A DNA stretch of 64,000 nucleotides from the NCBI GenBank assembly GCA_003602415.1, contig QQSK01000003.1, forward strand, positions 263,469-327,468. Reading direction: 5' to 3'. Of this stretch, positions 33,213 through 43,468 are shown one piece after another. Each line of letters begins with the position of its first letter. The first letter of the stretch is position 1. The notes beneath the pieces are model-generated. The model did not search any database, was not told where the DNA came from, and saw only the letters and a list, made by a program, of their open reading frames with translations. This stretch comes from Candidatus Poseidoniales archaeon (lineage in GTDB: Archaea > Thermoplasmatota > Poseidoniia > Poseidoniales > Poseidoniaceae). A program made the translations under genes and the position numbers.

Positions 33213-34725
33213 TTGAAAACAAAGTTTGTTGTTTAGAAGGAGAAACAGAATAGGTCTCGATATATTTCTTGGTTCGATACTTACGCTTTGTAGAGTCTGT
33301 AGTCATACACCTAATCTTTCCATACACCGGCCTCTCAGTCCAACCTCGGTCAAACTTACCTAATACCCAACCAATACCAGTGTAAGTGTTAGGATCTCTT
33401 CCATCAAGAGCCCACTTATCGTTGAGTGCAACCATGTACTCCATTGCGATTTCAGGCGTAGGAGTCCACTCGAGAATCTTCTTACCCCACAACATTCGCA
33501 AGTAATTGTGAATCATGCCATCGGTTCTAAGTTGTCTTTGGGCTGCATTCCACAACTCATCATGAGTCTCGGCATTTTCAAACTCCTCAAAAGAATAAAG
33601 ATATGGTCTTTCATCATTTTCATGCAACTTTAGGGTTTGTTGAGCCCATTCGGGAATCGATTCGAATTTGTGGTGATTCTTGACAGTTGCACAGTGGATG
33701 AAACCTAAATCTCTCCAAGTTATAACTTGGTCAAGGAATGATTCAACATCTTTTGGAAGACCCCACCAACCAGCTCTGCGGCCGTCATTTGGTGGAGTGA
33801 TTTGCGAAATATCCCATTTGAATGTTTCAAAAATTTCTGACAGGATTTGATGTGTGCTGATATGGCCAAAATGAAGGTATGGAGATAATCCGCTGGAACC
33901 ATTTAGTTCGGGTTGATTTCGGTTCTCAGAGTAACTCATCAGTCTTTCATTTAGGAACTCATTCCACCTTTTGTTCGCAGACTTTGCCCCTCCTGCAACA
34001 TGTTGAACTGGAGGAACTGAATGATCGATTATCAGTACCGATAACGCATCCAAACCAATATCTTGAACTTCACAAATTCTCCAAATAAATTCGTAAGGAG
34101 TAATGGGTGTATCGCTATCTGCGAATATTTTGCGGACTTTTTCTTCAGGATATCTAGATAATTCTGAGCCACTCGGTATTGGATTAGGAGATGGGAACTC
34201 AGACATGTGTTGTAAAATCGATTTGTGTAAATGTCTCCTCAGTGAATATGCTGTAGTGAAAGTTCTACCTGGTCTCATAGCGACAAAACCATTTGAATCA
34301 ACACAATGGATTTCAGATTTACCGATTGAAATTGCAATCTCCATCACCCGTCTTGGATGATAAACCGGGAAGTCGTCAATGACAAATATTGAAGCATTTT
34401 CGATCCATCTTTCCATTAAACCTCTAGCCTCATTAGGTTTCGTTTCAACATACGGAATGTACGTTATTGGTGAGTCTTCAAAGGCTCTTTTGTTATCCAT
34501 CATCCCTTGAATCACAAAGGTGTGTGAACGGTCATTTGCCCATCTGTGAGCTATGGCCAATGGCTCAACTACCACGAGTGGTAAATTCCTCTCATTTGCC
34601 AAATTTATGGCATGTTCCAAGCCGTGATTCCAAGAAGACCTTCTAGCAGAAATCATCCAATATACAATACAATCACCAGAGCCTATGCCTTGGTTAAAGA
34701 TTCGTAATCGGGATTCTGGAATCAA
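33166..34725 (-). CDS. phr: Class II-type DNA photolyase
   Basis: VYWMISARRSSWNHGLEHAINLA at the N-terminus and LRMLWGKKILEWT...LNDKWALDGRDPNTYTGIGWVLGKFDRGWTERPVYGKIRCM at the C-terminus. Confidence 0.88.
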   Translation of the reverse strand: MIPESRLRIFNQGIGSGDCIVYWMISARRSSWNHGLEHAINLANERNLPLVVVEPLAIAHRWANDRSHTFVIQGMMDNKRAFEDSPITYIPYVETKPNEARGLMERWIENASIFVIDDFPVYHPRRVMEIAISIGKSEIHCVDSNGFVAMRPGRTFTTAYSLRRHLHKSILQHMSEFPSPNPIPSGSELSRYPEEKVRKIFADSDTPITPYEFIWRICEVQDIGLDALSVLIIDHSVPPVQHVAGGAKSANKRWNEFLNERLMSYSENRNQPELNGSSGLSPYLHFGHISTHQILSEIFETFKWDISQITPPNDGRRAGWWGLPKDVESFLDQVITWRDLGFIHCATVKNHHKFESIPEWAQQTLKLHENDERPYLYSFEEFENAETHDELWNAAQRQLRTDGMIHNYLRMLWGKKILEWTPTPEIAMEYMVALNDKWALDGRDPNTYTGIGWVLGKFDRGWTERPVYGKIRCMTTDSTKRKYRTKKYIETYSVSPSKQQTLFSNVAANHSNIHYERRN

Positions 34726-34729
34726 TTTC

Positions 34730-35227
34730 TCACCTTGTTACATGTTCTGATTGTTTGTTCACGCTGTATACATGATATGCCATGTTAGTTTTGGAAAGCG
34801 GTTTGGATGATTGAATAGACATTCGACTTCCGCTCAACCCATCGATTGCCAGATTGTGCATTGTATCTGAAACCCATTCTAGAGATTTCAACTCGCTAAG
34901 TCCAGCCCACTTGACATCGGTAATTTCACTAGTATCGAAAATATCAGTTTGAGAATCAATCTTCACATCGTAGCACAAAAATACAGCTGGATTTTCCTTG
35001 TACAAGGTTGATCGAACTGCAGCTAATCCAATTATCTGGCCTTCAGCGCCCGTCTCTTCTACCAATTCTCTTAGAACTGCAGATTCAGGAGATTCGCCTC
35101 TGTCAACGCTACCCTTAGGCAAACTCCAAAGGTTTTGATAGGAACCTTTGGCTTCCTTGACAAGCAAAATTTTGTTGTCTACAACCGCTCTGGCTGCAAC
35201 TCCTAAATCACAAAGAACTCCGCTCAT
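34730..35227 (-). CDS. NUDIX hydrolase
   Basis: Nudix box GSVDRGESPESAVLRELVEETGAEG. Confidence 0.9.
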   Translation of the reverse strand: MSGVLCDLGVAARAVVDNKILLVKEAKGSYQNLWSLPKGSVDRGESPESAVLRELVEETGAEGQIIGLAAVRSTLYKENPAVFLCYDVKIDSQTDIFDTSEITDVKWAGLSELKSLEWVSDTMHNLAIDGLSGSRMSIQSSKPLSKTNMAYHVYSVNKQSEHVTR

Positions 35228-35322
35228 CAGATATCAAGTTCATTCTCTTGTATTTATAGGGCCGTTTATCACCCTTAGGCTTTAGAACGAGTTATTATAA
35301 CTGATAAGAAAATTTCACCACC

Positions 35323-35925
35323 ATGCTCAGCAGAAAGCGAGAGACTAGTATTATAGAGGCAGATGCGATTTTACCAACAAAGTTCGGTACGTTCAGAATT
35401 AGGGCGTTTCACGACCATGCTAATAACAAGGAACACGCCTTGCTATACCTCGAAAATCCAGAGATCACACCCCTTGTAAGAGTACACTCAGAGTGCTTGA
35501 CTGGAGATGCGTTCGGAAGCTTGAGATGCGACTGTGGACCTCAACTCGAAACTTCCATGAAAGAAATACAAGCCCACGGCAGCGGAGCAATAGTTTACTT
35601 GAAACAAGAAGGAAGGGGAATCGGTTTGTATGCAAAGATGCAGGCTTATGCTCTTCAAGACCAAGGTTTAGATACTCTAGATGCTAATCTTCAACTCGGC
35701 CTTCCTGCTGATGCAAGAACTTACGAAATTGCTGCGAAGATGCTCAAATCAATCGGCTATGATGAACTGTATTTACTCACCAACAACCCTGAAAAGCGTT
35801 TGCAACTGATTGAAAATGGAATCGATGTGAAAACTAGAGTCCCAATTCTGATTGTACCAAGCGAACATAATGTTACATACCTTAGAACAAAAGCAGACAG
35901 AATGGGGCACCTCTTGAAGGTGTGA
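35323..35925 (+). CDS. ribA: GTP cyclohydrolase II
   Basis: RVHSECLTGDAFGSLRCDCGPQL (zinc/phosphate motif), KQEGRGIGLYAKMQAYALQDQG. Confidence 0.93.
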   Translation: MLSRKRETSIIEADAILPTKFGTFRIRAFHDHANNKEHALLYLENPEITPLVRVHSECLTGDAFGSLRCDCGPQLETSMKEIQAHGSGAIVYLKQEGRGIGLYAKMQAYALQDQGLDTLDANLQLGLPADARTYEIAAKMLKSIGYDELYLLTNNPEKRLQLIENGIDVKTRVPILIVPSEHNVTYLRTKADRMGHLLKV

Positions 35926-35937
35926 ATGGGGATTAAT

Positions 35938-36405
35938 ATGACCAATAGCATCATCGGACAAAACGCTCCAGAATTCGTACTTCAAGCCGATGACGGCAGC
36001 ATGTTTGATAGTCGAACACTTCATGGAGAATGGAGAGTGATTTTCTTCTATTCTAGGAATAATTCACCAACCTGTAAAAGGGGTTGTTTGACCTTCAAAG
36101 AACAGTATGAATTGTTCAAATCTTCAGGATGTTCCATTGTTGGAATTGGGCCTGGAACTTATGAGAAACTTAAGGATTTCAAATCTACAATTGGTGACCT
36201 ACCATTCCCATTGTTGGCAGATGTGGAAAGAAAGGTAGGAATTTCTTACAACATCCCACTTCACTTGGGCCAATTCCCAACGAAATCCTCGTTTGTTATT
36301 GGACCTGACAATAAAGTACACTATGTGTATGACTGGCTATTCAGACCAAGACGACACGTTGCGAAAATACTAGCTGCAATGTCAAATGTTTCTGGAGGAG
36401 AATAG
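35938..36405 (+). CDS. Peroxiredoxin-like (AhpC/TSA, Bcp-type)
   Basis: APEFVLQADDGSMFDSRTLHGEWRVIFFYSRNNSPTCKRGCLTFKEQYELF. Confidence 0.8.
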   Translation: MTNSIIGQNAPEFVLQADDGSMFDSRTLHGEWRVIFFYSRNNSPTCKRGCLTFKEQYELFKSSGCSIVGIGPGTYEKLKDFKSTIGDLPFPLLADVERKVGISYNIPLHLGQFPTKSSFVIGPDNKVHYVYDWLFRPRRHVAKILAAMSNVSGGE

Positions 36406-37806
36406 ATGTGGGAAGAACTGCTTCTAGAATCAGGTCTGAATCAACGAGAAGTTCAGTCAATCATGATTCTTGGATCTAATCCAAGGATGAAGGCTTCTGA
36501 ATTAGCCAAGGAACTGAATACAACCAGACTCGATGCTTACAACAGCTTGTCTAGATTGCAAGAAATGGGAATTGTCACAGTTACTGCTGATCGACCAATG
36601 CTATTCTCCAGTCTTGATGTCAATCAGGCTATTGAGCACATCATCGGAATGAGAAAGCAACAGTTAAGTCAACTGGTTGAAGGGTACGATGAGTTATCGA
36701 AGAATGTCACTTCCAAGAAGGTTGAGCAAAAATCTAATTCAAGAGGTGTTGATGACCCTCGGTTTGCTGTATTGAAAGAGAGAACACACATCTACAGCCG
36801 TCTGAAAAAAATGGCTGAAGATTCTGATGAAAGACTGATTTTGCTTTTGGGACAATATGGTATCTTGCACTTGTGTCGAAACCCAGATGCTCTGGAAGCT
36901 GTGAACACAGCAGCATTGAGCGGAGTAGTAATCCAAATTATCACTCACCTCGATAGTCGAACAATTCGTTTCTTCAAAGAATTACATGACTCCATTGAAG
37001 TTAGACATTCAGATGAATTAGAATCATTAGGATTCGTAAGAGACAATAGTGAAGTTATTCAATACTTGAACATCGAAGACAATCCAGTAGGAAGAGGGAA
37101 AGATGATGCTGCTTTGATTATCGAATCATCTGCATTTGCTGAATCTCACCTAAACCTAATCGATACGATTTGGGAAAACGCTGTCCATTTTGAAACAGCT
37201 GTAGCAAGATATACTGATAACCAAATTAATGACCCTTTGAAATTGACTATTGGAGAAGGTTCATTCCTCAAAAACATCACATCTGCATTGGGAATTGATG
37301 ATGAATTACCGGATGAAGACACCCCATTCGACCCTGAAGCATTCTTTGCTGCAGGAAATGAAGTTAATGAGGCTAGAAACCAATTAACTGAAGGTAAATT
37401 GTCCAACCTAAAAGTTCTAGGCATTGACATTGGATTAATGCTGCGCCAAATAGGAAATAGAGTCGGTCAGGAAATTGCCTTCTCACTTCGTGGAATTGAA
37501 CATGACATCGAATTCTTGGACGAAATGATGGATTGGTGGGAACATGCAGGTCTAGGTAATTTGGAATATGACGTAGATCCTTCTTTCCATGTAAGAGTTG
37601 GACTTCACCACCCACCGGTTGATGACCCTGATGCATTGCCTATGTGGGAAATGGATGACGGGATTATCGAAGGCGCTCTTTCCAACCGCTTCGCTAAAGA
37701 TTCTAACATTGTAATCCAAAGAGTAGATGGAAGTGGTGCGGCAAATGACCTATGGCATTATATCATTCACAGACACAACAGTGAGGCATTAGAACTTTCA
37801 GATTAA
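36406..37806 (+). CDS. TrmB-family HTH transcriptional regulator
   Basis: N-terminal winged HTH LNQREVQSIMILGSNPRMKASELAKELNTTRLDAYNSLSRLQEMGIVTVTADRPMLFSSLDVNQAIEHII plus large C-terminal domain. Confidence 0.75.
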   Translation: MWEELLLESGLNQREVQSIMILGSNPRMKASELAKELNTTRLDAYNSLSRLQEMGIVTVTADRPMLFSSLDVNQAIEHIIGMRKQQLSQLVEGYDELSKNVTSKKVEQKSNSRGVDDPRFAVLKERTHIYSRLKKMAEDSDERLILLLGQYGILHLCRNPDALEAVNTAALSGVVIQIITHLDSRTIRFFKELHDSIEVRHSDELESLGFVRDNSEVIQYLNIEDNPVGRGKDDAALIIESSAFAESHLNLIDTIWENAVHFETAVARYTDNQINDPLKLTIGEGSFLKNITSALGIDDELPDEDTPFDPEAFFAAGNEVNEARNQLTEGKLSNLKVLGIDIGLMLRQIGNRVGQEIAFSLRGIEHDIEFLDEMMDWWEHAGLGNLEYDVDPSFHVRVGLHHPPVDDPDALPMWEMDDGIIEGALSNRFAKDSNIVIQRVDGSGAANDLWHYIIHRHNSEALELSD

Positions 37807-37851
37807 TGAACCTAAACGGGAATTAATATACTGCACAAGTGAGTTGAAAAC

Positions 37852-39147
37852 ATGCGCCTGACCAAGATGTTAAGTTTTGCAAAGGAACTCAGAGGAAAGA
37901 AACCTGTCGACATCGACAAGATTCAATCTATGGGTTTACTTGCAGTCAAGTTGGGTCAAATATGTGCATTAAGACCCGATTTGCTGGACCCAGACAGGTG
38001 TATTCAGTTACAAGAATTATACAGTCGTGCACCTACAATTCCACAAGAAAATTTTGAACAGTTGTTGACAAAATATACCGATGAAAATTTCAGGTCCAAT
38101 TTCAAACACATCGATTCAAAACCATTTGCAGCAGCTAGTATTGGTCAGATTCATCGTGCAGAATTATTAGATGGGACAAAGGTTGTAATCAAAATCATCA
38201 AAGCCGATTTTGAAAAATCCTTCCGACGTGATGTAAAGAGAATGAAGAGATGGGTCAAAATGGGTTTATTCTTCAATCCTAAATTGAAGAAAGTAGGTAA
38301 CCCGATTGGTCTTCTGTCACACATCGAGGATTATACATTAAGAGAATTAAATCTCCTAAATGAAATCAAAGGTAAGCAACGACTAGAACAACTTGCTATC
38401 GACTACAACGATAAATTCCCAATGCCTAAGTTAAGTTTTCCAAAAATTTGGGAGAATCTTTCCAATGAACGTGTGTTGGTTATTGAGGAAATAACCGCCC
38501 CCACTCTAGAGTCACATCTAAATGCTCAAACTATGGAATGGGATGACCTCCTGCAACTATTCCGAATACATGGAGCATTCATGTTTGGGATGGGAGTATT
38601 TCACGGTGATTTACATCCAGGTAATGCGATGATGACCAAAGACAAGGACTTCATTTTCATTGACACTGGAGCAATTTGTGAGGCCCCAAACCATGTTCGT
38701 AAAGCACTGTTTGGATTCTTCTACTTCTTAGCCAAAGGCGAATTGAAGAATGCATTTGATGCAATGTTAACTATGGCAGATGTTGAACCAACTGGTGAAA
38801 CATTGGAGATATACTACTCATCGATGTTCGAATTGTATGATGGTTTTGTTGGCACTTCGGTTAGTGAAGTATCACTGACTGAGCAAATGATGAAGACTGT
38901 CAGAGCGGCAGTCCTAGCGGGTTGCTCGTTCGGCGATGATGCGTTTCCAATCATTAGATCACTCATGTACATGGATGGTATGGTTTTGAAAGGACATCCA
39001 AACGTTGATTTGATATCCTCGATGGGACCATATTTAGATGAGTTTGCTACACTGATCGACCCTACAACATTGTTGGAAAGAACGCCTGTAGCACAACGAA
39101 AATTGGTGGGAAAAAACCGCCCTTTAATAACTAAAACGGCAGCGTGA
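37852..39147 (+). CDS. ABC1/UbiB-family protein kinase-like
   Basis: KLGQICALRPDLL, PFAAASIGQIHRAEL, VFHGDLHPGNAMMTKDKDFIFIDTGA. Confidence 0.9.
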   Translation: MRLTKMLSFAKELRGKKPVDIDKIQSMGLLAVKLGQICALRPDLLDPDRCIQLQELYSRAPTIPQENFEQLLTKYTDENFRSNFKHIDSKPFAAASIGQIHRAELLDGTKVVIKIIKADFEKSFRRDVKRMKRWVKMGLFFNPKLKKVGNPIGLLSHIEDYTLRELNLLNEIKGKQRLEQLAIDYNDKFPMPKLSFPKIWENLSNERVLVIEEITAPTLESHLNAQTMEWDDLLQLFRIHGAFMFGMGVFHGDLHPGNAMMTKDKDFIFIDTGAICEAPNHVRKALFGFFYFLAKGELKNAFDAMLTMADVEPTGETLEIYYSSMFELYDGFVGTSVSEVSLTEQMMKTVRAAVLAGCSFGDDAFPIIRSLMYMDGMVLKGHPNVDLISSMGPYLDEFATLIDPTTLLERTPVAQRKLVGKNRPLITKTAA

Positions 39148-39151
39148 ATTT

Positions 39152-40762
39152 ATGTCTAGCGAAAATCAACCATCTGTAGCAATTATTGGAGCTGGTCCAG
39201 GTGGCCTGGCTTCTGCTTTACTGCTAGCAAAATCCGGAGTCAAAGTTACTGTCTTTGAAAGGTCTAAAGAAGTCGGAGGAAGAAACAAGGTTTTCGAACG
39301 AGATGGTTTCAAATTCGATTTGGGGCCAACCTTTTTCCATTATCCAGAAGTTATTGAAGACATCTTCCAAGCTATAGGAATGGATGCGCATGAAGAATTG
39401 AAACTTCAGAAACTCGACATCAACTATCGATTGATTTTCGGACAAGGAGGAGTTCTTGATTGTACAAGTAACATAGACCAAATGTGTGAGAGAATCGCTG
39501 AATTATCCGGTGAAAAGAACGCCCAGGGGTTCAGGAAATACCTTGAGGATAACCAGAACAAACTAAACAAATCCAAACAATGTCTCCAAGAGCCATGGTT
39601 CGGAGCAAGCGACCTTCTCTCTGAGAGAGCATTGAGAGTCTCTCGAGTCCTAAGGCCACACAGGTCTGTTGCTAAAGATTTGATGAAAATCTTTGACGAT
39701 GAAAGATTGATGCTGGCTATGTCTTTCCAGACAAAGTATCTGGGAATGTCTCCTTTCAATTGTCCAAGTCTGTTTACCATGCTTGCTTATCTTGAATATG
39801 AGTATGGTATTTTCCACCCTATGGGAGGACTTGGTAATGTTTCGGCACGCATGGGTGAAATCGCAAAGGATATGGGAGTTGAATTCCGAATGGAAGAGGC
39901 TGTAACCGAAGTCATCATGGACAAGAAAACAATCAAGGGAGTCGTTACAGAAAACGGAGAATTCTATGCTGACAAGGTAATCATGAATGCTGATTTCGCT
40001 CAGGGGATGACCTCGCTATTCCCTGATAAGGTTCGCAAGAAGTGGTCCAACAAGAAAATTGACAAGAAGAAATATTCTTGCTCCACATTCATGCTCTATC
40101 TCGGCGTGAACAAAACCTTTGATGACCTACCACATCACCAAATATACGCTTCTAAAAACTACGTCCAAAACCTAGAGGATATCGAAAAGCATCATCGCTT
40201 GACTTGGGATGATCCATCTGTGTATGTTCAAAACGCATGTGTTACCGACCCTCAAATGGCTCCAGAAGGTTGCTCTACAGTCTATGCATTAGTCCCAGTA
40301 TCTCATATTCATGAGAACATCAACTGGGATGACGAAAAGGACCCATTCAGAAATCGTATTCTTGACCAAATCGAGAGCAAACTCGGATTCGAAGGATTGC
40401 GTGAAAGCATTGTTTCAGAACTTGTCATCACCCCTGAAGATTGGGGAGACCATTGTTACAGAGGAGCGGTTTTCAATCTAGCACATGGATTAGACCAGAT
40501 GCTATGGAAGCGACCAAAGAACGAATTTGATGAAATCAAAAACCTGTACCTCGTAGGTGGAGGTACACACCCTGGCAGTGGCTTACCCGTAATCTATGAA
40601 TCTGCTAGAATTAGTTCAAAGCTACTTCTAGACAGTCTTGGAATTCGTCCAGACTGGAATGGTGTCGATACATGGTTCAAGAGTCGTAAGCGTCGAAGCA
40701 AGCCCAACAACCGTGGGATGGCGAAGGCAGAAGTCACAAGCGGCAGTCCTACACAAACATGA
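39152..40762 (+). CDS. crtI: Phytoene desaturase-family protein
   Basis: VAIIGAGPGGLASALLLAKSGVKVTVFERSKEVGGRN (Rossmann), YLVGGGTHPGSGLPVIYESARISSKLLL. Confidence 0.9.
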   Translation: MSSENQPSVAIIGAGPGGLASALLLAKSGVKVTVFERSKEVGGRNKVFERDGFKFDLGPTFFHYPEVIEDIFQAIGMDAHEELKLQKLDINYRLIFGQGGVLDCTSNIDQMCERIAELSGEKNAQGFRKYLEDNQNKLNKSKQCLQEPWFGASDLLSERALRVSRVLRPHRSVAKDLMKIFDDERLMLAMSFQTKYLGMSPFNCPSLFTMLAYLEYEYGIFHPMGGLGNVSARMGEIAKDMGVEFRMEEAVTEVIMDKKTIKGVVTENGEFYADKVIMNADFAQGMTSLFPDKVRKKWSNKKIDKKKYSCSTFMLYLGVNKTFDDLPHHQIYASKNYVQNLEDIEKHHRLTWDDPSVYVQNACVTDPQMAPEGCSTVYALVPVSHIHENINWDDEKDPFRNRILDQIESKLGFEGLRESIVSELVITPEDWGDHCYRGAVFNLAHGLDQMLWKRPKNEFDEIKNLYLVGGGTHPGSGLPVIYESARISSKLLLDSLGIRPDWNGVDTWFKSRKRRSKPNNRGMAKAEVTSGSPTQT

Positions 40763-40771
40763 GGTGTTCAA

Positions 40772-41767
40772 ATGAAAAATTCAGTATTGGATAGTTCATA
40801 TGACCATTGTCAACAAATTTGTAAAAACGCATCAACTACTTTCTTTAGTTCATTCTCTGCTCTAGATTATGATAAGCGCCGTGCTGTTCATGCAGTATAT
40901 GCCCTATGCCGTTGGGTTGATGATATCGTTGATGGTGATGATGAACCAAACGTAATTGTCACAGAACAATTACTACAACAATCAAAAGAGAGAGATCTTT
41001 TACTTCGCGATATTCACTCTGGTAGAGAACCATCTAACGACGAAGAAGTACACATGCAACGCTTGATGGCATTGGTATCAATTCGTAACAATCTAATCAG
41101 AGCAAGCGAAGGAAAAATCCTCGAAGACGATGAGCCTATCTTCATAGCATTACAAGATGTATTCAATAAGTACTCCATCAGACTTCAAGATTTTGAAACT
41201 GTGATTGAAGGCATGGAGGATGACCTCTTCCCAGTAATGTGCAACACGTGGGATGAATTGCGTTCATATTGCTACAAAGTAGCATCTGCTGTAGGTTTAA
41301 TTTTGATTGAAATTTATGGATATGAAGACAGGGCGGCAAGATTGCATGCTATCGACTTGGGTATCCAGATGCAACTTATCAATGTTCTAAGAGATGTATC
41401 TGAAGATTATGAGAGAGGCCGAGTTTACCTACCGAAGGATGTTCTAGCAGAGCACAATATTGGCATTGAGGATTTGACTAAACCAGAATTGGTTCATACC
41501 CAATCCTGGAATTCATTCATCAGAGAATATCTTGAAGTCGTACGCCGACACCAAACCTCTGCTGTTCATTTGTTTGAGTACCTAGATGCTCGCTCAAGGG
41601 TTCAACCAAGAATTATGCTAGATGCTTACACCAAGATATTCAATGAGATAATTAGAAGATCAGGAGATGTGTTTACCGCACCACTCAAACTTTCATCAAT
41701 CTCAAAGATGTCCTTGTGGATGAAGATAAACTATCTCAAATTGAAGGCAAGGTTTCCAATCAACTAA
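40772..41767 (+). CDS. crtB: Phytoene/squalene synthase
   Basis: RRAVHAVYALCRWVDDIVDGDDE and LGIQMQLINVLRDVSEDYERGRVYLPKDVL, the two Asp-rich motifs. Confidence 0.93.
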   Translation: MKNSVLDSSYDHCQQICKNASTTFFSSFSALDYDKRRAVHAVYALCRWVDDIVDGDDEPNVIVTEQLLQQSKERDLLLRDIHSGREPSNDEEVHMQRLMALVSIRNNLIRASEGKILEDDEPIFIALQDVFNKYSIRLQDFETVIEGMEDDLFPVMCNTWDELRSYCYKVASAVGLILIEIYGYEDRAARLHAIDLGIQMQLINVLRDVSEDYERGRVYLPKDVLAEHNIGIEDLTKPELVHTQSWNSFIREYLEVVRRHQTSAVHLFEYLDARSRVQPRIMLDAYTKIFNEIIRRSGDVFTAPLKLSSISKMSLWMKINYLKLKARFPIN

Positions 41768-41779
41768 TCGGGTGAAAAT

Positions 41780-42007
41780 ATGCAATGTAACATTGGAGCA
41801 AAAGGTAAGGCTGTAAGATTGAAAATGGGCATATTAGCTCTCGGATTTTCGATTCTACTATCCGGAGTGATTCTTACTGGAATCCTTGATTCCGTTATCT
41901 GGTGGTATTCTGCTGCTGCAATAGCATTTGGTGGTTGCTTCGCAATTTTTGAAGCAAGAGCTGGATGGTGCATAGTTAGGGCAATGGGATTCAAAACCCC
42001 ACTTTGA
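41780..42007 (+). CDS. Small DUF2892-like two-TM membrane protein
   Basis: CNIGAKGKAVRLKMGILALGFSILL...WCIVRAMGFKTPL, resembling the DUF2892 pattern. Confidence 0.6.
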   Translation: MQCNIGAKGKAVRLKMGILALGFSILLSGVILTGILDSVIWWYSAAAIAFGGCFAIFEARAGWCIVRAMGFKTPL

Positions 42008-42012
42008 TGCAA

Positions 42013-42963
42013 TCATTCCCACTCAATTGTGCCAGGTGGCTTGTGAGTAATATCGTAGACTACGCGGTTAACTGCACCTTTCACTGTATTTGTGATTCTA
42101 GTGCTTATCTTTGCAAGAATATCATGAGGTATAGTCGAATATCTAGCAGACATACCATCCATTGATTGAACGGCCCTAACTACTACGGTTTCACCGTATG
42201 CTCTCACATCGCCATGAACACCAACTGAACGTACAGGTAGTAATGCTGCGAAGTATTGCCACGGAATTTCGATTTTTCCTGCCTCAGCAGCGGCCTCTAA
42301 TTCTTCTTCGACAATAGCACAAGCTTCTCTCACCACATGCACTCTTTCTTTGGTCAATGGACCCAAGCAACGAACTGCTAAACCAGGACCAGGGAATGGC
42401 TGTCTATCCGCTACACGGATTTCCAAAGTTCTTGCTAGATCACGAACCTCATCTTTGTACAAATCACGTAATGGTTCAACGACTTCAAGAGTCATATCTT
42501 CAGGCAATCCACCTACATTGTGATGGCTCTTGATAGTATCACGAACACCGCCGCCAGATTCTATCCAATCAGGAGCAATAGTTCCTTGAACCAGATATTT
42601 TGCTCCAACTTTGGATTGTTCTTCTTCGAAAATTCTGATGAATAATTCTCCGATTATCTTTCTCTTTGCTTCAGGTTCTGTAACTCCATCTAAAGCTTCG
42701 AAATATCTATCCTCAGCAAACACTGTTGTTAGATTTAAGCCGTGAGCTGCTAGCATCTCTTGGATTTCTTCAGTCTCATTTTTTCGCATTAAACCTGTAT
42801 CGACATAGACACAGTGCAATTTGTCACCTACCGCTTGATTCGCGATAACCGCAGCAACTGTAGAATCAACTCCACCACTGCATGCGATGATTGCTATGTC
42901 GTCGATTTCATCTTTCATCTTTTGAGCGGACTCTTCGATGAATGATGACGCATCGAACATCAA
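42013..42963 (-). CDS. guaAB: GMP synthase subunit B (ATP-PPase)
   Basis: IIACSGGVDSTVAAVIANQAVGDKLHCVYVDTGLMRKNE, RQPFPGPGLAVRCLG, KPPGTIEWE C-terminus; no glutaminase domain. Confidence 0.93.
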   Translation of the reverse strand: MMFDASSFIEESAQKMKDEIDDIAIIACSGGVDSTVAAVIANQAVGDKLHCVYVDTGLMRKNETEEIQEMLAAHGLNLTTVFAEDRYFEALDGVTEPEAKRKIIGELFIRIFEEEQSKVGAKYLVQGTIAPDWIESGGGVRDTIKSHHNVGGLPEDMTLEVVEPLRDLYKDEVRDLARTLEIRVADRQPFPGPGLAVRCLGPLTKERVHVVREACAIVEEELEAAAEAGKIEIPWQYFAALLPVRSVGVHGDVRAYGETVVVRAVQSMDGMSARYSTIPHDILAKISTRITNTVKGAVNRVVYDITHKPPGTIEWE

Positions 42964-43442
42964 GCATCCCTTCCGTTGACCTCTGCATCCATTTGCTTGA
43001 CACGTGCAACTTGGTCAAGCTTGTTCTGCTTTAGCGCAGCAGCATACTTGTCATTGCCAAGAGCAAGAATTTGTGTTGCCAGGTATCCAGCATTGTCTCC
43101 ACGGTCAACTCCAACAGTAGCCGCTGGAACACCAGGAGGTAACTGTGCTATCGAAAGTAGGCTATCGTAAGGTACTCGTCCTCCACAAGGGACACCGATA
43201 ACTGGCTTGGTTGTCAATGCTGCAACAGCGCCTGGCAAAGCGGCCGCAAGGCCAGCCATAGCGATGAATACCGTGCAGCCATCAGCTTCAGCATCATGTA
43301 CGATTTGTTCAACAAAAGCAGGAGAGCGGTGAGCACTTGCTACACGCAATTGATAGGATACATCGAATTGTTCGAGTATCTTTGTACACTTCTCTGCAAT
43401 GGGCATATCAGATTTGGAACCGAGTAGTATTGTTACGTCCAT
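42960..43442 (-). CDS. purE: N5-carboxyaminoimidazole ribonucleotide mutase
   Basis: MDVTILLGSKSDMPIAEKCTKILEQF...VASAHRSP; AMAGLAAALPGAVAALTTKPVIGVP. Start placed at internal Met rather than track start 43472. Confidence 0.93.
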   Translation of the reverse strand: MDVTILLGSKSDMPIAEKCTKILEQFDVSYQLRVASAHRSPAFVEQIVHDAEADGCTVFIAMAGLAAALPGAVAALTTKPVIGVPCGGRVPYDSLLSIAQLPPGVPAATVGVDRGDNAGYLATQILALGNDKYAAALKQNKLDQVARVKQMDAEVNGRDA

Positions 43443-43468
43443 GACATCCCGCCATTGACGGTGGTTCA

